DNA of 39,388 nt. Source: a virus. Below, piece after piece: positions 6,770 through 16,076 of the stretch (position 1 is its first letter; each line of letters starts with the position of its first letter). The stretch is from IMG/VR virus record IMGVR_UViG_3300035703_000194, positions 1 to 39,388 of that record; one strand, 5' to 3'. The notes beneath the pieces are model-generated. The model was not told where the DNA came from. It did not search any database and saw only the letters and a program-made list of their open reading frames with translations. The position numbers were made by a program, and so were the translations under genes.

Positions 6770-6811
6770 TTTCACCCCGTTAATCGTTATGATACCAGCG
6801 TTTTATCGTAA

Positions 6812-8770
6812 TCATCCGCTAACCCCTCTCCATCTGTCGCCCTGCCAAATAACGTAATATGGACGCCCCGCCGCCAATGCCAACGGATCCCAAGCTGAGC
6901 CGTCAGCCAATATCATTTGACCTGAAACCTTGTTTGTGGGCGCAGCGGATAGTGTGGAGCCTATAGCGCCTCGCGCACCAGTCATTGACAATTCGGAATA
7001 ATCCACTTGCGGATTGCCAGCTTGCAGTAGAGGCATTCTAATTCCGCCAAGTTTTAAACCCTGTGAAATGCTGTCAATGTATAGCGTGTTAGTCATTATT
7101 GAAGATTCAATCTTGTCACCAGCCAAACTAACAGAACCTGAATTTGGCAAGTAAAAGCAAGTAGCACCAACTTGTGCATCTCCAGCAAATGTGTTGCCTG
7201 AACTTGTCAGCCCAACGCGAGCGAGTCCACTCATATTCACAAACCGAGTTGTCTTGTTCATAAAGACAGTACAGCCAAATAATGATACTGTTGATTCGTC
7301 TAACTGAGGATCAATTGCTGCTGAAACTGTTCTTTCTGGCTCAGACTCAAAGTAAGTGCCAAAGAAAGCAATATCAAGAAATCGCTGCGCTATAGTAGAA
7401 TATCCTTCTATGCTCCCGCCAAAGACTTTAATGTTTCTTGGGGTATTATCACCAACACCGCGAATGAAAACCTCGGTAAGTGCAGAGTGAGGCGCATCTA
7501 TATGCATATCGTAAGGGGATGTTCCTTCAGATGTATAGCCGAAAGTGCAGCGGTTAAAGTGCAGCTTTGATGTTCTCAGATAAAAAGTTGAAACACCCGT
7601 CTTAATACAGTCATACCAAAGCCAGAAACCGCACTCTTCAATAACCGCGTTTTCATTGAGCTTTATAGCCGCAGCAGCAGTTCCTGATAGGGTCTTTGTC
7701 ACCTCGTTGTAAGTACCACCCACATTAATGATGAATAATTTCCGGATAGTTGGGTTAGAGCCACAAGTCATTGCTGATTCACCAGTGGTAATCGAGAATC
7801 GGAGTTCCGATATCCTTGTCCCGCCGCCAACGGATGGTTGATACCCTACCCCTTCCAGTGTTATCCAGTCTGGTATGATTAAAGGGTTCAAGATGTATAT
7901 GCCTTTAGGAACAAAGACCGATGGCTCGCCGCTGTTTAAACATCGTTGAAACTGAGTAGTATCGTTTGTTACCCCGTCACCACGAACACCATACTTTTTG
8001 ACACTTAGATTGAAGCCTTTGATGTTTTGCTCAATGTAAAGTGTTGGGTTCACGCTGATTATTTTTCCGCCGTCGTGAGTATGTGCGCCAGATTTGACTA
8101 TGCCCCACCCACTACCACCGTCAGATACTGCGTAATAACCAAGCCAATTAACCTTTCTACCTACGAATGCCGAGTTTATTCCGCCGATCATTGCTGCAAC
8201 TGTTTGAAATGTCGCAGGCTGAGAGCTTGCAGTGACACCACCAATAAGTACGGCAGAATCAGCGGCAGCCAAATCTCCACGTAATCCGCCATCACTAATT
8301 AACACCCAATTGCCAACGCCTGTCGGTGTCGGTGCGCTGCCTGCTGTAACAGTTTTTGGTAATGCACCATCCCAACGCCAAAAAGCTGAGCCGTCAGACA
8401 AAACTTGATTAGCTTGGGTTAATGTGCCGCCTGCTGAAAATGTGCCGCTTGGAATGTAGCCAGCATTCAAGACAGCGTTTTCAAACTGAGTTTGTAGCCC
8501 AACTAAATCCTGCAACTGAATAACTTGCTGCGGCGTTGTGTCGCTAAATGTTAGCGTATAAAGCCCATCTTCCGCGTAGAATGAAAAGTGACCGGTGGTG
8601 GATGATGTTATAGGGTTAGATAGCGTAGCGCCTGCAATGTTATTATCAACATAAAGCGTTGCCAGTCCTGAGTCTGACTGCCTGCGCACTGTGATGGTAA
8701 CGCCGCTTGCAGCATTGCCGCTAACACTAGACGCGAATTGCCGGATTAATTGACCATTGTACTTTTGCAT
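6812..8770 (-). CDS. Tailspike with pectate-lyase-type beta-helix, 652 aa
   Basis: The N-terminus (residues 1-95) looks like an Ig-like anchor ending in an alpha-helical segment. Residues 105-160 match the conserved tailspike block (SDGSAFWRWDGALPKTV, APTPTGVGNW) seen in capsule-degrading podo- and siphovirus spikes. At 259-275 is the KYGVRGDGVTNDTTQFQ motif that opens the pectate-lyase-3 parallel beta-helix, which extends to about residue 600. Such trimeric spikes bind and usually cleave surface polysaccharide. No catalytic residues can be assigned from sequence alone. It follows the large tail protein gene with an independent ribosome-binding site (GGAG) and precedes the lysis genes. Confidence 0.85.
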   Translation of the reverse strand: MQKYNGQLIRQFASSVSGNAASGVTITVRRQSDSGLATLYVDNNIAGATLSNPITSSTTGHFSFYAEDGLYTLTFSDTTPQQVIQLQDLVGLQTQFENAVLNAGYIPSGTFSAGGTLTQANQVLSDGSAFWRWDGALPKTVTAGSAPTPTGVGNWVLISDGGLRGDLAAADSAVLIGGVTASSQPATFQTVAAMIGGINSAFVGRKVNWLGYYAVSDGGSGWGIVKSGAHTHDGGKIISVNPTLYIEQNIKGFNLSVKKYGVRGDGVTNDTTQFQRCLNSGEPSVFVPKGIYILNPLIIPDWITLEGVGYQPSVGGGTRISELRFSITTGESAMTCGSNPTIRKLFIINVGGTYNEVTKTLSGTAAAAIKLNENAVIEECGFWLWYDCIKTGVSTFYLRTSKLHFNRCTFGYTSEGTSPYDMHIDAPHSALTEVFIRGVGDNTPRNIKVFGGSIEGYSTIAQRFLDIAFFGTYFESEPERTVSAAIDPQLDESTVSLFGCTVFMNKTTRFVNMSGLARVGLTSSGNTFAGDAQVGATCFYLPNSGSVSLAGDKIESSIMTNTLYIDSISQGLKLGGIRMPLLQAGNPQVDYSELSMTGARGAIGSTLSAAPTNKVSGQMILADGSAWDPLALAAGRPYYVIWQGDRWRGVSG

Positions 8771-8805
8771 TATTGAACTCCGTTTAATCTTTAGTCTAGT
8801 TTATA

Positions 8806-11166
8806 TCAGATTATCGCGCCACGCACCTGCTCTGAATTATTGCCGCCAGTTATAGTTACAGTGTTGCCATTTTTAAGGATTGCCGCACCGCCAGCCGCAA
8901 CAATTGAAGATGCTAAGTTACCTAATCCGCCACCAATAAACCCATCGTTACCGGAAAAGCTAGCACCAGCACCGCCAGCGCCAGGATAGTTTATTGAACC
9001 ATTAGCGCCGTTACTTGCGTCTGCCCCTGGGTCAGATATACCGCCAACGCCACCAACGCCACCAACTGAACCTTGACCACCACCACCGCCGCCACCAGCA
9101 ACCGGAGTTGTGCCATCACAAAAAGCGTTACCACCTTTGCCGCCGCCGCCGCCGCCACCGATCAAGCCGTAAGTGTTGTCGATTACTGTGTCAGTTGTAA
9201 AAGATGCAGCAGGGCCGCCCACAGCGCCAAGCAAGCCATTAGCAGCAGCGCAAACGCCAAGCTCAGTTGCAGCGCTACCGCCATCACCACCGACACCGCC
9301 AGCGCCGACGATTTGCGCTTGGTTGATGATTTTAAGCGTTGCACCAGCAGCAAAAGTGCCTTGCCTAAATGCCGCCCAAGCTGTTGATGTTGAGCCAAAA
9401 ACAGCGCCTTGACTGATTACAACTATATATTCACGCGATTCGCTAAAGTCGAAGTTTTCAGCAAGGATGTAATTAAAATATTCGCCAGCAGGAATGTAGT
9501 AATCAGCGTTTGGCGGTACGTTTGCTTTGTAGCTGATACCTGTAACGCGCCACTTGTCCGCCCTACTTGTTGCGACTACGCTTGTGCATTGGCAAGTCAA
9601 AACCTCGGGCTGAAAAGCGCCGTTACAATAAACAGTGTTGACCGTTTCAATGTCGAAAACAGAACCAAGCCACAGCCTACCACCTGCGATAGTGCCAATG
9701 TATTTGCTATCGACCTCAAAAGACACTTCAACAGGCACTTGAGAATAACGCGCTACGTTGCGTTGCGCGATGCCTGTTGCAATCTGATTGCCGTCAGGTG
9801 TATTTGGTAGCCATCGACTCACAACATCATTGCCAGCGTTTTTAGTGCCTAGCCTGCTTTTATCTTCTTCAAGGATTGCAGCGACTCTAAAAGTCTTTGC
9901 GTAGTTTTGCTGATCTGTGCTTGAGTAGTTGAGCGGCGCCCACGATACCAATTGCCGAGTTATTAGCTTATCGAACTTGTTTTTAACTTGCAGAGTGCCA
10001 AGCTCTAAATGTTCAACTTGATTGAATGTTATGACAGGCTGGTCAAAGTTTGGCGTTGCTGTGATCTTAATCTTTCGCTCGACCACATCAACATACATTG
10101 TCAAGCCTGCGATTTGGATCAACTCGTTAAGCAGCTTTTTAACTTCAGTTTCTTTTGCAATGCAGTTTTTCAGCATGAAGCCGGATAAGTCGCCAGACTT
10201 TAAAGTCGCCCATTCTGCCGATGGAATATAGCTTTCATCTATATCTGTATAGTTGCGCAGCATTTCGTCGATTATATCAATGATGTTGGTCAAATCCGGC
10301 CATGCTAGGCACTTCTGCACTGTCGTATTAATTGCGTGTTCTGCAACCACAGTGCCAAAACTGCCGCGAGTAGTTAACGAAACTACCACCGGAGCAACGC
10401 CTGTCGCGCTTGTTACTGTATAGCCAATGTACTCGCTGTCGATTGCCAAAGCGCCTGTTGCACCGTTAGCGCCAAACTTCGCGGTTATTTCCGCAGCCGT
10501 CAAGCCACTTTCTAACGTTATTGTTGCGGTCGTCGAAGATGTAGTGAGTGCAGCGTTTAAGGTTGCGTTGCTTGTTTCAGGTGCCTTTGCGTTGATGCCG
10601 TTAGTTAACGCTAAAACATCCACCAGAGAAAATGTAACATTGCCGCTTAACGTCGGGTTTTGATACTCATCAACAATGTAATGCTCGACGTTAAAATTAG
10701 CCGCATCATAAACGCCGTTGACAAGATAGCCGCGCTTAATTCGTGCAGGGCGGTTTTTGATAAAGTTGCGAGCGAATAGTTTTGCCCAGTGCGCCCCACT
10801 GACTCGACGGTCAGCGTATAAGCCCTGAAGCTCGAAAGCATCTGAACTGATAAAGTCTTTTAGTGTGATATTAGCCGATGCACGAAAGCCAATGTCGATG
10901 CTAGGGTTAGCTTTTGGCGCGTTGCTTTTTGCGTCCGTTAGGTATGGAAAGCAATCTAGGTTAACAATTCGCTGATTAGAATAGCGATAAGTGCGAAACT
11001 CGCCTTCTTTATATGCTCGAATGTCATTGGTCGTCTTTGGTGTGCCGTAGCTCGATGGGTTGAGCGCAAACTCAGCATCAAGCGCCGGATCGTTAATATC
11101 TAAATCAATCTCAAAGATAACGCATAACTCGCGCTGAGATTGCGCTTTAATAGTGTCAAAGCTCAT
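8806..11166 (-). CDS. Tail tip/hub protein with C-terminal polyglycine-rich domain, 786 aa
   Basis: The protein occupies the place of the central tail-tip protein, two genes after the tape measure. Residues 1-200 contain a module (LCVIFEIDLDINDP, YRYSNQRIVNLDCFPYL) seen in phage minor tail proteins; residues 200-600 hold beta-rich modules with a TTTRGSFGT-like motif (LTTRGSFGT). From residue 614 the composition switches abruptly to runs of glycine: two seven-glycine runs and repeated VGG/AGG, about 170 residues. Polyglycine stacks of this type form the receptor-binding adhesin of some T-even-like phages (S16 gp38), so a receptor-binding function is a reasonable inference. No protease or glycosidase motif is visible. 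Confidence 0.75.
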   Translation of the reverse strand: MSFDTIKAQSQRELCVIFEIDLDINDPALDAEFALNPSSYGTPKTTNDIRAYKEGEFRTYRYSNQRIVNLDCFPYLTDAKSNAPKANPSIDIGFRASANITLKDFISSDAFELQGLYADRRVSGAHWAKLFARNFIKNRPARIKRGYLVNGVYDAANFNVEHYIVDEYQNPTLSGNVTFSLVDVLALTNGINAKAPETSNATLNAALTTSSTTATITLESGLTAAEITAKFGANGATGALAIDSEYIGYTVTSATGVAPVVVSLTTRGSFGTVVAEHAINTTVQKCLAWPDLTNIIDIIDEMLRNYTDIDESYIPSAEWATLKSGDLSGFMLKNCIAKETEVKKLLNELIQIAGLTMYVDVVERKIKITATPNFDQPVITFNQVEHLELGTLQVKNKFDKLITRQLVSWAPLNYSSTDQQNYAKTFRVAAILEEDKSRLGTKNAGNDVVSRWLPNTPDGNQIATGIAQRNVARYSQVPVEVSFEVDSKYIGTIAGGRLWLGSVFDIETVNTVYCNGAFQPEVLTCQCTSVVATSRADKWRVTGISYKANVPPNADYYIPAGEYFNYILAENFDFSESREYIVVISQGAVFGSTSTAWAAFRQGTFAAGATLKIINQAQIVGAGGVGGDGGSAATELGVCAAANGLLGAVGGPAASFTTDTVIDNTYGLIGGGGGGGKGGNAFCDGTTPVAGGGGGGGQGSVGGVGGVGGISDPGADASNGANGSINYPGAGGAGASFSGNDGFIGGGLGNLASSIVAAGGAAILKNGNTVTITGGNNSEQVRGAII

Positions 11167-11933
11167 GCAATCCCCTTGATAGTTAGTTGAACCGATGTGA
11201 AATAACTTGTGTCAAACTTAGGCTTTGACGCTTCCCAATGGCCGAAGATAACAGCGCCTTGCTTGTCGTATTGATTCCATCCGCACCAAACGGGGCGACC
11301 TTTAGCAATCTTGCGAAATTGCTTGAACTGTCCATCCATAAAATCTGAAGTTATATAGTTAAACTGCATAACCTGCGTCGAGCCTTTGCGCTCGATGGTT
11401 GACGCGCCTAGATTTAAACTCTGCGTAGTTGATGCGGTTATTTCGTCATCATCTGACCATTCACCAGGCTGTAAACCGATTGACGGCAAAGATGGCATTT
11501 GCAGCGCTTCGCCAAAGGCAGCTTCACCAGCGTAAAGCGTTGAAATGCTAGTAAAGACAAACTTAACCTTTGTCGTTTCAACCTGAGTGAATACGCGCAT
11601 GACTGGCCTGTGATCTTCATCTGCTGTCAGATTGCATTGCAGCACATAAGCAGAGCCGTCCCAAGTGTAAAAGTCGCAATCAACGCCGCCGGATAGCCAA
11701 TTGACACCAGCAAGGCCAACACAGTTAACAGGCTGGCTAGTGAATGACAGTTCAACCGTGTTCGTGCCAGCCGTTTTGCTATAAAAGATGTTAGTCATCC
11801 AATCATAAAGCCTGCCAACATCGCCGCCAGTGACAACTGTAGCGCCTTGCATGGCGTTTTGATACAGGATGAAAGTTGCTTTGGTATTTGAGCCGCCAGC
11901 AACAACGCTTTCAGGCGAAAGAAAAATATCCAC
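11163..11933 (-). CDS. Minor tail protein (distal tail-like), 256 aa
   Basis: A 256-residue beta-rich protein encoded between the tape measure and the tail-tip protein, where the distal tail protein lies in siphoviruses. Its central portion has a galactose-binding-like look (VNCVGLAGVNWLSGGVDCDFYTWDGSAYV and VKFVFTSISTLYAGEAAFGEAL), and the C-terminal part (FNYITSDFMDGQFKQFRKIAKGRPVWCGWNQ) resembles an element of tail-tip proteins. I do not recognise the family with certainty. Start overlaps none of the tape measure gene; there is one base between them. The end overlaps the tail-tip ATG. Confidence 0.65.
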   Translation of the reverse strand: MDIFLSPESVVAGGSNTKATFILYQNAMQGATVVTGGDVGRLYDWMTNIFYSKTAGTNTVELSFTSQPVNCVGLAGVNWLSGGVDCDFYTWDGSAYVLQCNLTADEDHRPVMRVFTQVETTKVKFVFTSISTLYAGEAAFGEALQMPSLPSIGLQPGEWSDDDEITASTTQSLNLGASTIERKGSTQVMQFNYITSDFMDGQFKQFRKIAKGRPVWCGWNQYDKQGAVIFGHWEASKPKFDTSYFTSVQLTIKGIA

Positions 11934-11934
11934 T

Positions 11935-13686
11935 TTATGCTCCTTGTAAGCGCTGCACTGATTCTAGGCTTGCAACTAATCGTTTGGTAAATGATACCGG
12001 TAAAACTTCGTCATTGTCTAATCTATCAAGCTGCTCTTGCAATCCAGCCAGCCCAGTTATCTCAAAGCTGCCAACCTGAGCCGCTGATTGTGGCGTTGTT
12101 GGCAATGTTGGCGCAGATGATGATAGCGAACTAAGCGAGCCACCGCTGCCAATGTTGGTTGATTTGATTGTGCTGATTAATGCCGCGCCATGTGATGCTA
12201 CTTGTGCAGCAAAGCCAAGGTTAAGCGGAAATGGATTATTAAGAGCCTTGGCAACGCCACCAGCAATGTTGACAAGCGATGTTGCAATAGATGCGTTTTT
12301 CTGCGCTTGGAATGACTGAGAACCAAAAGCGGCAATAAGTTGGATGCCTGCATTGGCCGCCGATTGCTGAGCGCTTAACTCTTGCATCCAAATTCGTTGT
12401 TTCATCTGTAGCTTGGCTTCATCATATTGCTGGTTTATTGCTGCAATTTGCTCTTGAAATGCAATTTCAGCCTGCAATTTCTGCTCTTTGTTGATGTTGT
12501 CTAGCTCCATCAACTGCTGATACTCAGTCGATGCCGCCAATATTCTTGATGATGTTTGAAATGCAAGGTCAGCTTCTTCTTGTGAGAATGCGCCTTGAAT
12601 AACTGCGCGTCTTAGTTCTGACTCGCTTGCCAATGTCCTTGTTTCAAGCTGCATGTTGGCGATGCGTTGATCAATACGCTCTTGCTCTCGCGCTGCTCTT
12701 GCTGCTTGCTGCCTGTCAGTTTCAGCTTGCGAGTTAATCTCTCGGTTAAGCTCTGCCGCCGATTCTTTTGCCGCTTTCTGTGCTTGCTCTAGCTCATATA
12801 TGGCAGTTATCTGCTCGCGTATCGCTGGCGGTAGTTCGTTAGCTGTGTCGAGCGTAAGCGCTTGCGCCGCTGCATACAATCTTGCTTGTAACTCACCTTG
12901 CTCAAGCGCGATGCGCTGCACTTCAAGAGTTGAGTTAAGGCGCTGCAATGTGTCGTCTTGCTCTGCCGCAGTCGCTTTGTTCGAAAGGCTTGCGTTTGTT
13001 ACTTCTTCAATCTTTTTCGCCAACTCTTGCTGCTTCTCTCGCGCGCTATCTAATTGGCCGTCAATCTGAAATAGCGCAGCCGCGTATGATGCTTGAGCGC
13101 TGCCGCCCTGCTTGATTAGTTCAATGTATTGAGCTTGCTGCCTTGTTAAGTTAGTGATTGTTTCTTGCTGCTTGTCGAATTCTCTATTAAGAGCATTAAT
13201 CTCAGCAACAGCTTTATTGACCTTTAACTCTTCTTGTGTGTCAACAATGCCTTTCAGAGTCTCTTTGAATTTATCGGCGCTTTCTTCTGCCTGTGTAAAT
13301 GCTGCAACCAATGGCCCCGCTAATGCTGCACCGATACCAACAACAGCACCAAGCAAAGGAAAGCCAAGCACAAAACCTAAGTCTGCTGCCTGTTGAGATA
13401 GTGCGACAAATGGCGAAACACCGCCTTGAACCTGGCCGACTAATTGCTGAATTTGCACGCCAGCTTGACCAGCAGAGCGGCCAAAATTACCAATAGCTTC
13501 AGTTGATGCGCCGACAGCAACTTTTACGCCTTGAGCGGTTTTTGTTAGGTCGGTATTAAGCTCGTTAATCTCAGCATTAGTTTTGTCAACAGTAGATCCT
13601 AAGCCAACCATTGACTTATCTAAGCTGTCAATCTGCGCTTTACTGTCGCCTGATTCGATTTTGATTCTAATAACTTTATCTGTCAT
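11935..13686 (-). CDS. Tape measure protein, 583 aa
   Basis: A helical protein with an N-terminal coiled segment (SLDKSMVGLGSTVDKTNAEINEL), a hydrophobic stretch at about 110-137 (LGFVLGFPLLGAVVGIGAALAGPLVAAF) and then 350 residues of Gln/Ala/Glu-rich coiled coil, as expected of tail-length tape measures. It follows the frameshifted tail chaperone genes, overlapping by four bases. With about 0.15 nm per residue it predicts a tail near 85-90 nm, which is a rough inference. It is short for a siphovirus. A conserved hydrophobic segment may insert into the host membrane at DNA ejection. Confidence 0.85.
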   Translation of the reverse strand: MTDKVIRIKIESGDSKAQIDSLDKSMVGLGSTVDKTNAEINELNTDLTKTAQGVKVAVGASTEAIGNFGRSAGQAGVQIQQLVGQVQGGVSPFVALSQQAADLGFVLGFPLLGAVVGIGAALAGPLVAAFTQAEESADKFKETLKGIVDTQEELKVNKAVAEINALNREFDKQQETITNLTRQQAQYIELIKQGGSAQASYAAALFQIDGQLDSAREKQQELAKKIEEVTNASLSNKATAAEQDDTLQRLNSTLEVQRIALEQGELQARLYAAAQALTLDTANELPPAIREQITAIYELEQAQKAAKESAAELNREINSQAETDRQQAARAAREQERIDQRIANMQLETRTLASESELRRAVIQGAFSQEEADLAFQTSSRILAASTEYQQLMELDNINKEQKLQAEIAFQEQIAAINQQYDEAKLQMKQRIWMQELSAQQSAANAGIQLIAAFGSQSFQAQKNASIATSLVNIAGGVAKALNNPFPLNLGFAAQVASHGAALISTIKSTNIGSGGSLSSLSSSAPTLPTTPQSAAQVGSFEITGLAGLQEQLDRLDNDEVLPVSFTKRLVASLESVQRLQGA

Positions 13687-14434
13687 CGCGCACCTTTTCG
13701 CTTTATCGCGTCAATGTCTTTTTGCCGCTTGTCGTTGATTAGTTTCATTAGATGATCATCCAATCTCTTTAAAACGGCAATTGCTAAATCTTGTTCATAG
13801 TCAATATTAGCAGTTACTTGCTCCAATGTCGCTAATGATGCGCGCCTATCAGGTTCGCACTCTCTGCGCGCTGCGTAGAAAGCGCAAAGCAAAGCGAACT
13901 GCCTTTCGTCTAACTCAACCGATTCAAGCTCTTTTAGCACTTCTGCCGCGTGATTTGTGCCGCCGAATTTATCCATTTGTAACGCTGCTTTGTAATCCGC
14001 TTGCAAATCCCGACCATTAAAGTCGGCTGCTACTTTTTTTCCAGCTTATCTCCGTCTGCTTGTGCTTCTTCGTGCAGATAGTTTTCAAAGCGTAAAGCAG
14101 CACTGATTAGCAGGTCATTAAGCGATAAAAAGTATTCAGGATTGGTGAAGATATTCCGCGCCGCTTCTTTTGAATACTCGAGCGCGCCATCTTGATCTTC
14201 TACGCCTTGCCAATTGGTAACGCCATACTCAGTCAGCCAATGACCATATAAGCGGTTGTTGTCGACTTCGCTCATCTTGTGAAATGGGCCGTAAAGCTGT
14301 TGCCGGATATTCTTTAGTGATTCCTGACTTTCTTTCGTGCCGAGTCTTCGCACGTAAAAAACAGCATCACCAACAGCGATTGGCGCGCCTTGTTGCTGTA
14401 GTTGTTTGGACTCTTGGTATTCTGATAGTTTCAT
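13683..14434 (-). CDS. Tail assembly chaperone GT fusion made by -1 ribosomal frameshift, 250 aa
   Basis: The upper frame encodes the 134-aa chaperone (14030-14434); a second open frame continues in the -1 frame from 14033 to 13683 with no stop in between. The change occurs on the slippery sequence A AAA AAG at 14033-14039, so the base at 14033 is read twice, giving 134 + 116 residues. The -1 extension reads VAADFNGRDLQADYK and continues into the helical, charged 107-residue portion that has no start codon of its own (its first codon is TTG, Leu). This is the lambda G/GT arrangement of siphovirus tail chaperones, in which the short and extended forms act together to assemble the tail tube around the tape measure. 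Confidence 0.85.
14010..14039 (-). promoter_or_regulatory. -1 programmed frameshift signal: slippery heptamer and stem-loop
   Basis: Read on the minus strand: A AAA AAG at 14039-14033 in register with codons AAA (14038-14036) and AAG (14035-14033), then six bases of spacer, then a hairpin with stem CCGAC (14026-14022) and GTCGG (14014-14010) and a 7-base loop. Heptamer class, spacing, and hairpin all fit canonical bacterial and phage -1 signals. Downstream in the -1 frame the ORF is open for 116 codons. Confidence 0.85.
14030..14434 (-). CDS. Tail assembly chaperone, short form (G), 134 aa
   Basis: The zero-frame product ends at TAG 14030-14032 directly after the slippery site (codons GAA AAA AAG). 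It has an N-terminal strand region (GDAVFYVRRLGTKESQE) and a helical C-terminal half (NDLLISAALRFENYLHEEAQADGDKLEKK). The beta start followed by helices, and the position between the major tail protein and the tape measure, fits a tail assembly chaperone. A weak attenuator-like terminator at 14446-14467 lies between it and the tail tube gene, so it should be made in lower amounts than tail tube. Confidence 0.85.
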   Translation of the reverse strand: MKLSEYQESKQLQQQGAPIAVGDAVFYVRRLGTKESQESLKNIRQQLYGPFHKMSEVDNNRLYGHWLTEYGVTNWQGVEDQDGALEYSKEAARNIFTNPEYFLSLNDLLISAALRFENYLHEEAQADGDKLEKK

Positions 14435-14445
14435 TTTTCACCAAT

Positions 14446-14467
14446 AAAAAAGGGGCGTTAAGCCCCT
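14446..14467 (-). terminator. Intrinsic terminator after the major tail protein
   Basis: Minus strand reads AGGGGC, loop TTAAC, GCCCCT, then TTTTTTATTG. Six-base-pair GC-rich stem (14451-14456 with 14462-14467) followed by six Ts: a good Rho-independent terminator between the tail tube gene and the chaperone gene, likely partial so that downstream genes are expressed less. Confidence 0.85.
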
Positions 14468-14487
14468 AGTTTATACCTTGCTGATCA

Positions 14488-15669
14488 TTATGACCAGTTG
14501 CGGAAAACTGCAATTGTGTAACCTAGCGCTGCCGACTTTTCAGCCGCCGCACTGAAGCTATCAGCACTGATTGCATTCTGGCCGTCTTCCATGTCCCACT
14601 CAGTTAAAACAACCTGCGGAAGATGAACAACTGTTTTGTGGCCACCGCCATGATCAAACTCAACACCGAAAGCAACGCGAGTGCCTGCATAGTACAAGTT
14701 GCGCACAGCCATCGAGTTTGCAATAGTTGAGCGTGAAGCGCCGTCCATTGTTACTTCAAACTGGCCGCGACTCATGCGAGGCGTACAACCTGCCGCTTGG
14801 TCTGTTTGATAGTTGTTGTTAACAGTGATATTTGCAGACTTCAACACGCACAAGGCGGTTAAGTCGTTGAAATACCAGTTAGCCACGTTTTGCACTGCCG
14901 ATAATGGATCATCAGTTAATTGCGCAGAGTCTGTTTGACCGCTGATCGCCGCTGAGTTAACTGAGTCTTTTTCAAACATCATACTGACGGTCGAAGTGAT
15001 AACGCCAGTTTCACCAACTTCTAAAGTATGCTGGTTGATCAAGCCGTCAAACGGCGTATCGTAGTTAATATCACCCACTGCAACATCATCAATCACGCGG
15101 TTTTGGCCTGCGTAGTAAGTAGGAGTGTTTGCGTTGTAAGTCTTGCGGCAACTGATTGTAATTGATGGCCCTGCAACTGCTGTTGCGGCTGGTGCTGGAT
15201 AAGTGCTGATCGTGCCGTTGTTCGCTTTTGCTGTGATGCGGTAAGTGCGATTGTTTAACGCATTAGCAAAGCCAGTAGTGAAAATAAAATCACCAACTGA
15301 TAAGTTAGTAAAGCCGTTAGCAGAGTCAGTCAAGCCAGTAGCTGTTGCAGCGATGCCTGTCCCTGTTACTGTTACCACTTGCTCAGTGCCATGAATAGCA
15401 GCAAGCATCAGGTTGATGGTTTGCTTAGTCGCCTCAGTGGCAATCTCTGCCGTCAGCTCTTTAGTGTCTTGAATTTGCTTTGCAGCGTTAAAATCAAGGC
15501 TTACTTCTGAGCTTTGTGTGTAGCTGATCGATTTTTTGAATCGACCACTTGTACGGCGCACCGGAGTAAATGCCGGACTCGCATTAATTGCACCTTTCGC
15601 GGTTTGCTCGCTTAAGTAGAATCTCCAATCACCGCCAACGATTTGACGGTCTGTTACAGTTGTTGGCAT
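14488..15669 (-). CDS. Major tail (tube) protein, 393 aa
   Basis: A 393-residue beta-rich protein with repeated short strands, located between the tail terminator and tail chaperone genes, where siphoviruses keep the major tail protein. It contains an N-terminal QIVGGDWRFYLSEQT and several Gly/Thr-rich loops; a C-terminal segment (AVRNLYYAGTRVAFGVEFDHGGG) looks like the tube-forming strand region. It is longer than a typical tube protein of 200-250 residues; residues about 95-180 (VTGTGIAATATGLTD, YRITAKANNGTISTY) may be an inserted Ig-like decoration domain. A strong terminator follows the gene. Confidence 0.8.
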   Translation of the reverse strand: MPTTVTDRQIVGGDWRFYLSEQTAKGAINASPAFTPVRRTSGRFKKSISYTQSSEVSLDFNAAKQIQDTKELTAEIATEATKQTINLMLAAIHGTEQVVTVTGTGIAATATGLTDSANGFTNLSVGDFIFTTGFANALNNRTYRITAKANNGTISTYPAPAATAVAGPSITISCRKTYNANTPTYYAGQNRVIDDVAVGDINYDTPFDGLINQHTLEVGETGVITSTVSMMFEKDSVNSAAISGQTDSAQLTDDPLSAVQNVANWYFNDLTALCVLKSANITVNNNYQTDQAAGCTPRMSRGQFEVTMDGASRSTIANSMAVRNLYYAGTRVAFGVEFDHGGGHKTVVHLPQVVLTEWDMEDGQNAISADSFSAAAEKSAALGYTIAVFRNWS

Positions 15670-15671
15670 GA

Positions 15672-16076
15672 TTAGAACCCCTCACAATAAAAATTAATAG
15701 TTACTTGATAACCCAACCAAGGATCATCTTCAATTTTAGCAGTATTGGCTTCGAATGTCTTTACATTGCCAAACTCGGTATTTTCTAGCAGCGCAGTGAA
15801 TGATTCGCAAAGCGCCAAGTTGTTGTTAACGCTTGAGCCTTTTGGCGTGAATACGTCAACCACTAGCAAGCCATTTCTACGCACCCAGGCAGAGCCCCCG
15901 CCCACAGCTACGTTATTAGATGCGGTATTGATAACATTAATCCGCGCCCAAGGTGCGTTTGCTGGCTGTTGCCATCCCGCTTGATTTGGATAGTAAATTG
16001 ATACGCCTGAAGGCGTAGCGCCTGCAATCTGTGCAGTAATACTTTTTACCGCTTCGCTAAATCTTTTATCTGCCAT
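15672..16076 (-). CDS. Tail terminator protein, 134 aa
   Basis: The small alpha-beta protein begins with a helix (residues 4-17), followed by PNQAGWQQPANAPWARINVI and GLLVVDVFTPKGSSVN, resembling the tail terminator/tail completion family (DUF4128-like), where a helix is followed by strands and a second helix (NLALCESFTALLEN). It sits between the HK97 gp10-like gene and the tail tube gene, the normal slot. Such proteins cap the tail tube and join it to the head. The ATG overlaps the previous gene by 11 bases. Confidence 0.7.
   Translation of the reverse strand: MADKRFSEAVKSITAQIAGATPSGVSIYYPNQAGWQQPANAPWARINVINTASNNVAVGGGSAWVRRNGLLVVDVFTPKGSSVNNNLALCESFTALLENTEFGNVKTFEANTAKIEDDPWLGYQVTINFYCEGF

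Noticed and set aside
9015-9412. Long + strand open frames rich in His/Arg/Ala
   Set aside because: They lie opposite the glycine-rich C-terminus of the tail-tip gene and result from its GGN codon bias; no ribosome-binding site or conserved-looking protein.
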